From contig CAWCAT010000049.1 of NCBI GenBank assembly GCA_963793625.1, forward strand, positions 1-64,000: 64,000 nt of DNA, written 5' to 3'. Positions 29,843-39,471 of the stretch are shown piece by piece. This stretch comes from G963668605 sp963793625 (GTDB lineage: Bacteria; Acidobacteriota; Terriglobia; Bryobacterales; Bryobacteraceae). The position numbers were made by a program, and so were the translations under genes. How positions within the stretch are numbered: the stretch's first letter is position 1; each line of letters begins with the position of its first letter. The notes beneath the pieces were generated by a model. That model did no database searches, was not told the origin of the DNA, and saw only the letters and a list, made by a program, of their open reading frames with translations.

Positions 29843-31420
29843 CTATGGGGTTGATGTCTCGTTCGCAACCGGACCCGATTCGAACGCTAGCCGTCGATCT
29901 CGTTCCGCTGAGCCGCGCCAGTTGGTGAAGCAGTCCTTCACGATTCGAATAATGGTGCGCCTGTTTTCGAAAACGACCTTCAACCAGGACAGCGTGCTCT
30001 TCTGCGGGAAGTAGATTCCGCGGAATGCGAGGCGCGCGAGCAGGTGGCTGATTTTGTACGCGGCCGGTTCATCCTTGATGGCTTCGATCGCATGCCACGT
30101 TGCCTCCGGACTGTAGGAATCCGCCCAGGCGTGTTGCACCTCAACCTGCACTTCAGGAATGGTCATCTTCAACGGAGTGTGAGCCATCTGGAACGGAGCG
30201 AAATCCATCCAGTGCTTGGGCCGCGTCAGGCGTCCCTCTTTCTCCAGACGATCATAGAGCGGCGTGGCCGGGAACGGCGTGATCTGACCGAAGACCGGCA
30301 AGCCCGGGGGCCAAGTGCGAATCTGTGACAGGGTACGCTCGGCAACGCCCGGCGTGTCGTTATCCAAGCCGAAGATGAATGAAGTGATGGCGTAGATGTT
30401 GCGCTTCGCCAGGCGTTCAGCACGGCTGCGTATTCCGCCGGCTTGTTGAAGCTCTTGTTCACGCTGGCGAGATTCGCCGGGTCGAGAGACTCCATGCCGA
30501 TGAAGATCCACTTGCCGCCCGATTCCGCGATCAGGTCCACCAGTTCCTCGTCGCGCAGCAGGTTGGCGCTGATCTGCCCCACCCAGGCGAGTCTGCGCAC
30601 CGGCGGCGATGATGTCTCGCAGCAGCGATTTCGTGCGCTTGACGTTGATGGCGAAATTGTCATCGACGAAGAAGACCGCGATCTTGCCGTGGCTCTCGGC
30701 GGGCGCGCGCCTTGAGCCGCAGCAGTTCATCCACGATGCTCTCGTTGGTGCGGAAGCGGATGGAATCGCCGAAGAAGCCGGTCACCGTGCAGAACTCGCA
30801 GCCATACGGACAGCCGCGGCCGGATTCGATCGGAATGATGTGGAAGGTCTCCCACTGAGCGCCGTAATGCCGCCATGACGTGCGGGCGATGCCGGGCATC
30901 GCGGTTGAACTGGTCGAGATCGATCGATTCCCACGGGATTGTCGGATAATTCTGCAGGTTCGGCTTGCGTTCCTGGCCGAAGTCGTCAACCGGCTTGTAG
31001 ACTTCTTTCAGTTCGCCCGCGCGCGGCATCGGCAACGATCTTCGGCCAGGTTTCGTCGGCTTCGCCCAAGCGCGATGGCGTCGGCATGGCGCGGACCGCC
31101 GTCGCGCCCGAGCGCTTCGTCCGGACATTCGGTGACGTGCGGGCCGCCCATCACGACGCGGACTCCGGCGGCGCGCACGGCATCCGCCACCCGGTAGGCC
31201 TTGGCGATCATGCGCGTCATCGCGCCGATTCCGACCAGGCCGATTTTGTTCTCGAGCACGAACTGCACAAATTCCGGCATCGGTCATCGGCTGCGCGTTG
31301 CCGTCGATCAGAATCACTTCATGTTCAGGCGGCGTGAGCGATTGCAAGCAGAAACATCCAGAGGTGCGGCATGAAGTTGCGGGTCACACCGTTGTCAGGG
31401 TTGTACAGCAGAATTTTCAT
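29843..31420 (-). CDS. B12-binding domain radical SAM protein (frameshifted)
   Basis: ATG at 31,418-31,420 (MKILLYNPDNGVTRNFMPHL). N-terminal cobalamin-binding-like half: 'HEVILIDGNAQPMTD', 'KIGLVGIGAMTRMIAKAYRVA', 'VRVVMGGPHVTECPDEAL'. Radical SAM half: 'IESGRGCPYGCEFCTVTGFFG' (CxxxCxxC), 'IAVFFVDDNFAINVKRT', 'WIFIGMESLDPANLASV'. The C-terminal part ends near 29,843. Indels near 31,330, 31,270, 31,060, 30,900, 30,700, 30,600 and 30,415. Substrate unknown; the layout resembles the hopanoid-modifying and other B12-radical SAM proteins. It points away from its neighbours, so it may be a single-gene unit. Confidence 0.75.
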
Positions 31421-31531
31421 TTAATCAAAACAGCGGTCTTGTGCGACCAACATTGTCGCTGCCGTCCTCTCGGAGTCCCAGTCGTACTACCGGATTAACT
31501 AGGATGGTATCACTTCTCAACTTCTCAGAGG

Positions 31532-33313
31532 CTATAACGAGAGCAGATAAGCAACAAGATCATCGAGCTGGGCAGACGTGAGCTGAGACGTTCGGCCATG
31601 TTTATCGCCTGCATTCGATTGTTTCAGGACATCGCGCATCGTTGCGGCTGACCCGTCGTGCAGGTACGGAGCAGTGCGCCAACCCTCGATCAATGTCGGC
31701 GTGTCAAACACAGCGGCAGTGTCAGTCGCGTTGCGGGTGCCCACGTCGTAGGGCTTCAGATCGGTCAACACGCGCGTTTTGTGACAAGTCGCACATGCCG
31801 TTTTTGCGTCGTGAAACAGCTTGCTCCCGCGCTGCGCCGCTGGGGAAAGTTTGCCATTCACAAGCAGCGGGCTCTGCATCGGTCTCAAGGTCTTCAAAAA
31901 TTCGTCTATCAAGGCGGCGTCCTCATCGGGACGGTCAGCGAACAGAATGTAGCGGAGGCCAGACCGCACCGCAGCTTCTGCATCCTCGCGGACGCCATGA
32001 CTCATTACCGGGGGCGTGCGGTGGGAAAGCAGCAGACTGCGCACGTTTTTCGGATTGCCAATTCCGTCGTTCAGAAGGTCCCAGTTGAGTGCGTCAACGC
32101 GCGCGTCCGGTGAATGACAACTGGCACAGCTCAGCCAACCTTGAAACGAGAGGTCGCCATCGTTAAACAGCCGTTCACCATTGCGGGCGTCGCTCGCCTT
32201 CGCGTTCGAAAACTGCGTCACGGCAACTGCGGCCGGATTTTTCGCAGCTACATCAATCGATTCCAGCGTGTCGGAAAAATAGCTTGCCGCGTAAGCGCGA
32301 TTGCCGGCTATCACGATCGTGCGCGGCCCCTTGCCCTGCAACTTTACTCGCTTGCGCAGTCCCGCGAGAAAAGCGAGATCGTCTGCGGAATCCGCAGCGC
32401 CCTTCTGTAACTTCGCCAGCAGGCCAGGCACATCGATCACACTGACTTCATGCGTACCGGCGTGTGTGATCAAGAGCGTCTTGCCGTCCGCGCTCCACTC
32501 GACAGCCCATGGATTCGCCGCGCCGCGGTCCACGTCATCGAGCAGCACAGTAGCGATCAGGGTGCCCTTCGCAGCGTCAAGCAGACTGAGCGCGTTCGTC
32601 TGCACCCAGCCGCGCTCCACCTGTGTCGTCGGAAGCTGATAGCGCGCCAGCAAGTGGGTAACCGCCGCATAGCTGCCGTCACGCGAGATTCCAATACCGT
32701 GCAACCGCGTGCTTCCGTTCGGCAGAACGATTCGGCCAGTGACTTTGCGCGCCGCGGTATCGATGACAGATATTTCAGCGGCCACCGGTGACACGTCTGC
32801 CCGGCTGACAGGCAGCGCATTGATCACGAACAACCGCTTGCCATCAGGAGTGAGCGCCGCTCCGGCCGGCTCGCGTACGACCGGGATTCGCGCGAGTTCT
32901 TTGCGCGTTGCAGTATCGAGCACGGAAACGTTGTTGTCGAAACGGTTGCAGACGTACAGCAGCGCGCCATCAGGACTGAGCACCGGAGCCACTGCGGTGT
33001 GTCCAGCGGGCAGCGACAACATAGCAGCAGCAGACTTCAGAGCTACAACGCGCACGCTACTTTTCGCGCTGGCGCACGTCACATACAGTCGGGTCTCGTC
33101 AGTCGAGAGCGCGAGTCCGCTGACTGGTGCAGTCATCGCAATCCGCCGCGTCACCGTTCGAGTGCCCGTATCGAAGACCTCGACGCGATTGCCCGTTGCA
33201 CAGCCCACGTACAACGTCTTGCCATCTTTCGAAGCAACCAACGACTCGGGCGAGCACCACTGGGCAGCCGAAGGCCACACCAGCACACACGCTATCAAAA
33301 TCAATTTCATCAT
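31532..33313 (-). CDS. YVTN beta-propeller protein with two cytochrome c motifs
   Basis: 593 residues. A Sec signal ('MKLILIACVLVWPSAAQ') leads into a seven-bladed YVTN propeller ('SKDGKTLYVGCATGNRVEVFD', 'LSPDGALLYVCNRFDNNVSVLD', 'TPDGKRLFVIN'). The C-terminal part has two heme c sites, CASCH and CATCH, in a di-heme peroxidase/MauG-like layout. It would sit in the periplasm or outside and pass electrons. ATGATG at 33,308-33,313 overlaps the stop of the HzsA-like gene, so the two are translationally coupled. Confidence 0.8.
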   Translation of the reverse strand: MMKLILIACVLVWPSAAQWCSPESLVASKDGKTLYVGCATGNRVEVFDTGTRTVTRRIAMTAPVSGLALSTDETRLYVTCASAKSSVRVVALKSAAAMLSLPAGHTAVAPVLSPDGALLYVCNRFDNNVSVLDTATRKELARIPVVREPAGAALTPDGKRLFVINALPVSRADVSPVAAEISVIDTAARKVTGRIVLPNGSTRLHGIGISRDGSYAAVTHLLARYQLPTTQVERGWVQTNALSLLDAAKGTLIATVLLDDVDRGAANPWAVEWSADGKTLLITHAGTHEVSVIDVPGLLAKLQKGAADSADDLAFLAGLRKRVKLQGKGPRTIVIAGNRAYAASYFSDTLESIDVAAKNPAAVAVTQFSNAKASDARNGERLFNDGDLSFQGWLSCASCHSPDARVDALNWDLLNDGIGNPKNVRSLLLSHRTPPVMSHGVREDAEAAVRSGLRYILFADRPDEDAALIDEFLKTLRPMQSPLLVNGKLSPAAQRGSKLFHDAKTACATCHKTRVLTDLKPYDVGTRNATDTAAVFDTPTLIEGWRTAPYLHDGSAATMRDVLKQSNAGDKHGRTSQLTSAQLDDLVAYLLSL

Positions 33314-35745
33314 CGCGGCACAAACCAGAGGGACTTCCAATACTCTCGCTCCACAGCATAGTAATCCACCGCCGCAGCCGGATCGTGATTGGCCGGCAGC
33401 ATACCGAAACGCTTCATCTCGCGAACCCAATCGATGCGCGGGCGGAAGTCCGGCATATCGAAACGCTTCATCTCCGCCAGTCCTTGCTTGCTCGCTTCGA
33501 CAGAAGCCAGTATCGTTTTGTAATCGGGGTCGGAGGTGTCGTTAAAAACAGCGCCTTTACACAGCTCATACCCACCCGCATTGCGTGCCAGCGGAGCGAG
33601 CAGCAGTATCGATTTCTCCGGATGGGTCAAATTGTAAAGCATGTGCCGCGACACCCTGCGGCGCAGGTCCTTCACCTTCAGACCGTCCCACGGCGGCAGC
33701 TTCTGATCGTCCGATGCGGTAAGCGGCAGCGGCATTTCCTTGGTATGACACGAATTGCAGCGGCGTTGAATCGTATCCATCGCGAGCTTGGTCGCAGGCC
33801 ACGCCAAATCCGGACGCTGCAACTGGTTCTCCTGATAGCTGCCGATCATACCGGTTCCCAGTGCAGCGTAGGTCCCTGGATAGGCGGCGCCAGTATCGAT
33901 CCAAAGCCGCACGAGTTTGAACTCCTCTGGTGTCACTTTCACCCCGAAATGTCCGGAGTCCAGCTTCTTCATCAACGCGCTTGCCGAACTGCCCAGTGCG
34001 CGTGGCGGATAATTGCTCTGCGCCTTGTTCCGGCCGTCGGCGAGTTGGTTGCGCACGGTCAACGTGAAATAGCTGTGCGAATATACAGGTCCACGGTCGC
34101 CGGAAAGAATCACACCACCCTTGCGTTTGTCGTAGTCATGACACGACAGACAATGCTTGTTGAGAATTGGTTGGACGTCGCGCGGAAAATCGATGACGTC
34201 CGGCACACCACTGATCGGTTGAATGGGGCTTGCGGCGCGGCGCACGGCCATCAGCCCGCTTTTCGCATGTGGAGGCGCCTGACCGCGATCTTCGTGGCAG
34301 CCAACGCAACTCGTCGTCTCGCCCGGTTGGACCGTGAGAAAACTTTGCATGCGCTTCACCGACATATCCTTCTCGTCGAGTGCGACAAAGAAGAAACTAC
34401 GCAGTGCAGGCAATTCGAAATAAGCGGAACCGTCTGGCTCCACCGGCACGGTACCAACGATGCGCTCCAAAGTAAAGGTGCCGCCGAAACTGATCGGCTC
34501 CATACCGCCGGTGTAATGAATCGGCATCGGCAGGCTCTCCAGCACGAGCAGTTTCTTGATCTCTCCCTGACCCACGCCTGCCATGTTGCGGCCACGATTT
34601 ACGTCCGCCAGGATCAGCTTGCCTGTGCCTTTCGCCAGATCGACACGCTCCGGAATCATGCGCTCGCGTGGACGTACCATGACAGGGCGCGGCTCATGAA
34701 CTTGCATCTTCGACGCAATTTCGGTTGCCGGTAGCTTATAGATTTCCTGCAGCGCGCCGTTGCTGTTCATCAGCACAATTCCGGGTCCGCGCGCCGCAAG
34801 GAAGCTGTTTTCAGAAAAAGCCCATGGGTCGCGGAAATCCTTCGCGGCGGTAACTGTACGGGCGAAGTTCTTTGCATCCGGACCGGCACTGGGATCGACT
34901 ACCGCGATCGCGCCGTCGTGTTCCCGCCGGCCGTGACCTGGCGAAAATACCGAGACGACTTTGTTCGACCCCGGGATCGGCTTGGCATCAATCATCACGA
35001 TGCCCGGACGCAGGTTGCCATAGTAGATCATCTGACCCGTGCCATCGGGATTCGCCGCCCACAAATGGTGGTAATCGACCTGGCTGCGATCGACATACTC
35101 CCAGCGCGTATAAAGCAGTCTGCCATCAGCCATCGGCCAGGGCGTGTTGTCCTGCTCGTTATTGCTGGAGATCGGCCGGATATCGCTGCCGTCCGCGTTC
35201 GCTCGATACAAAATCGCGACCTGCGTCAGCCAGCAATTCACCCAGCGCTTGCAGCGGCTCGACACAAACACAATATCGCCGTTCGGCATATAGGTCGGCT
35301 CGATGTCGTCGAAAGCGCCGCTCGTGATTTGTTTGAGCCCCTTGCCATCGACGCCGATTTCGTAGAGATGATAGTTTGCAGTGCCGCCCTTGCGATACGA
35401 GAACAGAATCTTCTTGCCATCGTAGTGAACCTGGGGGTCACGCACGCCACCGCGCGCGTCATCGAGTAGCGTCGTCACCTTGCCACTGCGCAGGTTGAGC
35501 TTCTGCAACTTCGCGCCTTCGCTGTAGCCTTTTCTATTGTCATCGGGGCCGTAATATCCGAAATTTGCGTACCAGTGTCCATCGCCGCTCGGTCCACCGG
35601 GCGGGCGCACTGCGAAGACAAGTTCCTGAACGCTGGACATAGGCCCCGCCAGGAACTCCGGCAACAAGCGAGTGCTCGCAGTCTGCGCCGCTGCCGACAT
35701 CGTCAGCAACGGAAAAATCACAACAGCTGAGTGCCAAGATTTCAT
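33310..35745 (-). CDS. HzsA-related multiheme cytochrome c / TolB-propeller protein
   Basis: About 811 residues. ATG 35,743-35,745 (MKSWHSAVVIFPLLTMSAAAQ) follows AGGAAG and gives a Sec signal. The first half is a PD40/TolB-like propeller ('VRDPQVHYDGKKILFSYRKGG', 'DIEPTYMPNGDIVFVSSRC'). The second half has three heme c motifs: CVGCH, CLSCH and CNSCH, in the arrangement of proteins related to hydrazine synthase alpha. Such homologues are common in acidobacteria and planctomycetes, which do not all make hydrazine, so true hydrazine synthase activity is unlikely. Stop overlaps the next gene by an ATGA. Probable periplasmic redox protein. Confidence 0.75.
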   Translation of the reverse strand: MKSWHSAVVIFPLLTMSAAAQTASTRLLPEFLAGPMSSVQELVFAVRPPGGPSGDGHWYANFGYYGPDDNRKGYSEGAKLQKLNLRSGKVTTLLDDARGGVRDPQVHYDGKKILFSYRKGGTANYHLYEIGVDGKGLKQITSGAFDDIEPTYMPNGDIVFVSSRCKRWVNCWLTQVAILYRANADGSDIRPISSNNEQDNTPWPMADGRLLYTRWEYVDRSQVDYHHLWAANPDGTGQMIYYGNLRPGIVMIDAKPIPGSNKVVSVFSPGHGRREHDGAIAVVDPSAGPDAKNFARTVTAAKDFRDPWAFSENSFLAARGPGIVLMNSNGALQEIYKLPATEIASKMQVHEPRPVMVRPRERMIPERVDLAKGTGKLILADVNRGRNMAGVGQGEIKKLLVLESLPMPIHYTGGMEPISFGGTFTLERIVGTVPVEPDGSAYFELPALRSFFFVALDEKDMSVKRMQSFLTVQPGETTSCVGCHEDRGQAPPHAKSGLMAVRRAASPIQPISGVPDVIDFPRDVQPILNKHCLSCHDYDKRKGGVILSGDRGPVYSHSYFTLTVRNQLADGRNKAQSNYPPRALGSSASALMKKLDSGHFGVKVTPEEFKLVRLWIDTGAAYPGTYAALGTGMIGSYQENQLQRPDLAWPATKLAMDTIQRRCNSCHTKEMPLPLTASDDQKLPPWDGLKVKDLRRRVSRHMLYNLTHPEKSILLLAPLARNAGGYELCKGAVFNDTSDPDYKTILASVEASKQGLAEMKRFDMPDFRPRIDWVREMKRFGMLPANHDPAAAVDYYAVEREYWKSLWFVPR

Positions 35746-35759
35746 AAGCTGGCTTCCTC

Positions 35760-37124
35760 TCAATCCCGCTTCCACATGCGCTCAATCTGTTCCAGCGTGA
35801 GACCCTTGGTCTCCGGACAGACGCGCCACACAAACACGAACGTCACAAGACACAACACTGCGTACAGCCAGAATGCACCGGTAATCGTAATTGCACGCAC
35901 CAGCGACAGAAACGTCGATGTCAGAGCCACGCAGGCTACCCACAAACTGACGGTCGCAATCGACATGGCGCGGCCGCGTACTCTTGTCGGGAAAATCTCA
36001 GACATAACGACCCACACGCCCGGCCCTATTCCGATAGCGAACGAGGCCACACACAAAACGATCAATCCGAGAATGATCATACCCGGTGGTGGTTGGAACA
36101 GAAAAGCAATTCCCATCAACGTCATCGAGAGACCCATCATACCCGCAGAGATCATCAACAATACTTTGCGGCCTACGCGGTCGATGATCCAGAGCGCCAC
36201 GATTGTCGCAAGGAAATTGATCACGCCAACAATTACATTGGCGCCAATCGCAGACGACGCACTATGGTTGCCCACCTGCTCGCGGAAGATGATCGCGCCG
36301 TAAAACAGCACCGTGTTGATGCCGGTTACCTGCTGCAACACCGCGAGTACGATGGCGATGATCAAGGCTGTTCGCAAACCGGGTTGCAGCAATTCGCTCA
36401 GCGTGCCGGATTCTTCCGCCAGCGCCTGCTTGATTTCCGCCATCGAAGACGTGGCTTCGGCGTGACCGCCGATTCGCTTCAGAACTGCGAACGCTTCGTC
36501 CTCACGATTGAACTCGACCAGCCAACGTGGACTCTCCGGCACGAAGAACAGAGCAAACAGAAACGCGACAGACGGGATCGCCGCACTCGCAAACATCCAG
36601 CGCCAGCCGTCCGGACCCAGGTACGAGAGTGCCCAATTCACCAGGTAAGCCAGCAGAATACCGGACACAATCGCCATCTGGTTCAGCGACACGAGCCGGC
36701 CACGAATCTTCGCCGGTGCAACTTCGGCAATATAGAGTGGCGCCAGCACAGAGGCAACGCCGATTGCGATGCCGCCGAGGAAACGCGCTGCTGTGAACTC
36801 CACCAGATTCCTTGGAATGGCCGCCCCAATTGCAGAAACGGCAAACAGGATTGCGGACAACATTAGAATGCGGCGACGTCCGAAGCGGTCGCTAAGGTAT
36901 CCCGCGAAACTCGACCCAGCCACGCAACCGACCAGCAGACTGCTGGCCGCGATCTCAGTCTGGAACTCCGTCAGGTGGAACTGCTCCCGCAGGAAGATGA
37001 TTCCGCCATTGATCACCGCAATGTCGAAACCGAACAACAGGCCAGCGGCCGCGGCGACGACGGAGACCATGTAGACATACAAGGTGCTCCGCGTCTCCGC
37101 CACGGGTGCAGTAACGTGATTCAT
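35760..37124 (-). CDS. Sugar porter, MFS superfamily
   Basis: 454 residues with twelve predicted membrane helices. MFS sugar-porter marks are present: 'GLLFGFDIAVINGGI' in helix 1, 'DRFGRRRILMLSA' in loop 2-3, 'FVPESPRWLVE' after helix 6, 'DRVGRKVLLMISAG' in loop 8-9 and 'CPETKGLTLEQIE' at the end. It resembles the XylE/GalP proton-sugar symporters; the sugar cannot be told. It stops 15 bp before the HzsA-like gene start and is preceded by the ThuA gene 4 bp away, so ThuA, MFS, HzsA-like and YVTN-cytochrome genes form one operon. Confidence 0.9.
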   Translation of the reverse strand: MNHVTAPVAETRSTLYVYMVSVVAAAAGLLFGFDIAVINGGIIFLREQFHLTEFQTEIAASSLLVGCVAGSSFAGYLSDRFGRRRILMLSAILFAVSAIGAAIPRNLVEFTAARFLGGIAIGVASVLAPLYIAEVAPAKIRGRLVSLNQMAIVSGILLAYLVNWALSYLGPDGWRWMFASAAIPSVAFLFALFFVPESPRWLVEFNREDEAFAVLKRIGGHAEATSSMAEIKQALAEESGTLSELLQPGLRTALIIAIVLAVLQQVTGINTVLFYGAIIFREQVGNHSASSAIGANVIVGVINFLATIVALWIIDRVGRKVLLMISAGMMGLSMTLMGIAFLFQPPPGMIILGLIVLCVASFAIGIGPGVWVVMSEIFPTRVRGRAMSIATVSLWVACVALTSTFLSLVRAITITGAFWLYAVLCLVTFVFVWRVCPETKGLTLEQIERMWKRD

Positions 37125-37128
37125 TTTT

Positions 37129-38007
37129 CTACTTTCTTACGCTGACCTGGTCTGCCTTCGGAAAATCTGCAGGAACCTTTTGCGAAACTTTGCCGGTTGC
37201 CGCCCACTCGGTGCCGCGCAGCAGCGTGGTGACGAATCCGGAGCACTGCATGGCAGGGACATCGTGGCCCAGCGTTGTGTGGAATACCCGGCCTTTGCCG
37301 AAACGAGTCGTCATCAGCATCGGTTCGTTTTCACCCGTGCCTCTATTCTTGGGATCCGAGTGCGCAGTCGCCAATACAGTAAGTTCTTTTGCCGGACCGC
37401 ACAATCCGTCGTAGAGTTCGTCGGGAACGTGCATCCAGACATTCGGCAGACCCTTCGCGATCGGATGCTTGGGGTCACGCATGTCCACTGCAAACGGTAA
37501 CCGTGCGCCGTGATTGCCGCAGCGGCCCGGAGCCGAATCCAACACTACTTTCCCTTCGCGATAGCGAACCTTCGGGCCGAACTTTTCTGTCGTCCGTCCG
37601 CCCCATCCGCCGACCGCAACCATCTCGTTGTATTCCTTCCATTCCGGGAACGAGTTGTCCGCGGCGTGATAGGAGACGAGCCCACCGCCGGCGCGCATAT
37701 ACTTCTCAAACGCTGCCTTGGTTTCAGCGGACCAGGATTCGCCATTGTAATTTGAGACCACGACGGCGTACTTGGCGAAGTCAGGCTTGAAGGTGATCAT
37801 GTCGCCGCCCTTCGCTGGACTGGTCGCCACGTCAACGGTGAACAGTTTGGAATCTTCCAGCATCTTCTTCAGTACAGGAGTAGTTTCCTTCCAGGCGTGA
37901 TTGTTCTGTCCATCGACGATCAGAACTTTCAGTGCCGGAGCGGCCAGCCCTGCAGAGTGGGCCAGCATCAGAAGTGAAGCAGAAAGCAACCAACGAGAAT
38001 GAGACAT
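37129..38007 (-). CDS. Secreted ThuA-domain protein
   Basis: 292 residues. Sec signal 'MSHSRWLLSASLLMLAHSAGLAA'. The ThuA glutamine-amidotransferase-like fold is seen in 'LKVLIVDGQNNHAWKETTPVL', 'FAKYAVVVSNYNGESW', 'MRAGGGLVSYHAADNSFPEW', 'NEPMLMTTRFGKGRVFHTTLGHD'. ThuA proteins occur in sugar-catabolic operons with DUF1080 and Gfo/Idh proteins; their reaction is not well settled. First gene of the operon reading ThuA, MFS porter, HzsA-like, YVTN-cytochrome. Confidence 0.85.
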   Translation of the reverse strand: MSHSRWLLSASLLMLAHSAGLAAPALKVLIVDGQNNHAWKETTPVLKKMLEDSKLFTVDVATSPAKGGDMITFKPDFAKYAVVVSNYNGESWSAETKAAFEKYMRAGGGLVSYHAADNSFPEWKEYNEMVAVGGWGGRTTEKFGPKVRYREGKVVLDSAPGRCGNHGARLPFAVDMRDPKHPIAKGLPNVWMHVPDELYDGLCGPAKELTVLATAHSDPKNRGTGENEPMLMTTRFGKGRVFHTTLGHDVPAMQCSGFVTTLLRGTEWAATGKVSQKVPADFPKADQVSVRK

Positions 38008-38045
38008 AAGGGTTCCTTTTACAACCTAATATCTTATCCCTTCTT

Positions 38046-38087
38046 GCAAGGTCTGGAGTATCCACCTGGGTGGGGGCCAGACCTTGC
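38046..38087. repeat. Long inverted repeat at a truncation boundary
   Basis: GCAAGGTCTGG (38,046-38,056) is perfectly inverted as CCAGACCTTGC (38,077-38,087). Between them lies a second short palindrome, CCACCTGGGTGG. It sits just upstream of ThuA and exactly where the truncated PepSY gene begins. It may be a REP-type mobile repeat or the edge of a lost element; it has no T-run. Confidence 0.7.
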
Positions 38088-38089
38088 AG

Positions 38090-38995
38090 CCCCAATGGCC
38101 GCTTTCCCCGGATTTCGTCTGCAGGGCATTCGATTCAACTCGATGGGAGATGCAACGCAGTTCCACATCCAGGCAGACGAACGGAAAGCCGGCAAGAGCG
38201 CAAAAAAGGGAGCCCACAGCAAAGGCGGGGATCTCCACTTAGTGGTCAACCCTGCATCGGGGACCGTGCTGAAAACAGTGGACCGCCATGCGGGTGGTTG
38301 GCAGTTTCTTCGGGAACTGCATCATGACCTTCTTACGGGCAAGACCGGCCGCATTGCGAATGGAATAGGAGCATTGGCTCTCTTAGTCATGTGCCTTACA
38401 GGCGTCGTGATCTGGTGGCCGGGCGCCAGGCTGTGGAAGCAACGCCTGAGCATCAAAAGCAGTACAAACTGGAAGCGCCTCAATTGGGACCTGCATAACG
38501 CCGCTGGGTTCTGGGTGGTATCGGGATTGGCGTTCTTCGCTTTCACGGGTTTTCAGTTTGCTTTCCCCGATGTCACGAAAGGCGCCCTGCGCTCGATGAC
38601 GGGAAGTCAGGCGCCGCAAAAAAAGCCGCGCCTAGCCAAGCCAGCGCACGGATTGGCTCCGATCGAACTGATTGTGGCGCGCGCGCAGGCCGCCGTACCC
38701 GATGGACGCGTGCGGCAAATCAAGTTTCCGAAGAAAACGGATGAGCCTGTCGAAGCGCGCGTCAAGACAGCCTTTGATGGGCACGACGAGGGGAACAACA
38801 GAGTATTCCTCGAACCCTCCACGGACGAGGTGGTTCGCGTAACCGCTTTGACAGCCTTTCGATGGCCAACCGTGCCATTGAACTGCTGGAACCGCTGCAC
38901 ATGGCGCGGTTTATGACGCCCGGTTGGTCCAGCGTAATTATGCGAATTCCATGGCTCGTAATAGGACTGGCGCCTGGGCTGTTATTCATCACTGG
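38090..38995 (+). pseudogene. PepSY-associated membrane protein, N-terminus missing
   Basis: The coding text begins mid-protein ('FPGFRLQGIRFNSMGDATQF', 'LHLVVNPASGTVLKTVDRHAG'), then 'WQFLRELHHDLLTGKTGRIAN' and the membrane segment 'IGALALLVMCLTGVVIWWPG'. A second ('GFWVVSGLAFFAFTGFQF') and, after an indel near 38,850, a last segment ('IPWLVIGLAPGLLFITGMAG') follow. This is the PepSY_TM family linked to iron-siderophore reduction. The usual first helix and leader are absent: the frame starts at the inverted repeat 38,046-38,087. No good start codon or ribosome site is seen. Confidence 0.65.
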
Positions 38996-39364
38996 AATGG
39001 CTGGATCCGCGGACTGGAAATCGAACAGCGTTTCCCCTTCAAGGAGCAACCCGCCTGGATCGCCAACGTGGGTGTCGATTATAGCAACGAGAGTCTTGTC
39101 ACTTCCGTGTCCGTCATTTCTAACTTCCTGGCTCGCCGTTACGACTATAAGCCGACGGGCGACGTGACCGGCAAAGCCGGATCTTTCAGCTTCGACGTTG
39201 CAGTGTATCAACGCCTACGCGGCAGGTGGCGCTTCTTCGTCGAAATGAACAATCTCACCAACCGAAACCGGATCGAGGATGAGATGTTCGTCAACGGCAC
39301 CACAAACCGCCGTTCGGAAACTTACGGCCGAACTCTTCTGTCTGGAATCCAGTTTGGTTTCTAG
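38924..39364 (+). pseudogene. C-terminal remnant of a TonB-dependent outer-membrane receptor
   Basis: The last barrel strands of a TonB receptor: 'RGLEIEQRFPFKEQPAWIANV', 'VYQRLRGRWRFFVEMNNLTNR', and the terminal aromatic strand 'RTLLSGIQFGF' at the stop. The remaining 500 or more residues (plug and most of the barrel) are missing. The text overlaps the end of the PepSY fragment in another frame, so one deletion seems to have joined the 3' parts of two neighbouring genes. Siderophore receptors often lie beside PepSY genes. Confidence 0.65.
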
Positions 39365-39471
39365 GCTGACAGGTAGTCTCCCTTCTGAATGGTTCAGTAT
39401 GGCATCGGGTTCCGCGATACAATGCCTGTTTGCTTTCATGTGAAGGCATTTGACAGGCGGCTACATTCAAA

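Noticed and set aside
6210..31420. Two B12-radical SAM genes (6,210-7,646 and 29,843-31,420) as parts of one pathway
   Set aside because: They lie on opposite sides of the probable chimeric joint, so their presence in one window is likely chance.
33127..34734. 535-codon plus-strand open frame
   Set aside because: It is antisense to the HzsA-like gene, which shows three heme motifs, a signal peptide and coupling to its neighbour. The antisense text has no family pattern.
33310..35745. True hydrazine synthase subunit, anammox
   Set aside because: HzsA-related proteins are widespread outside anammox bacteria, and no other anammox gene is present.
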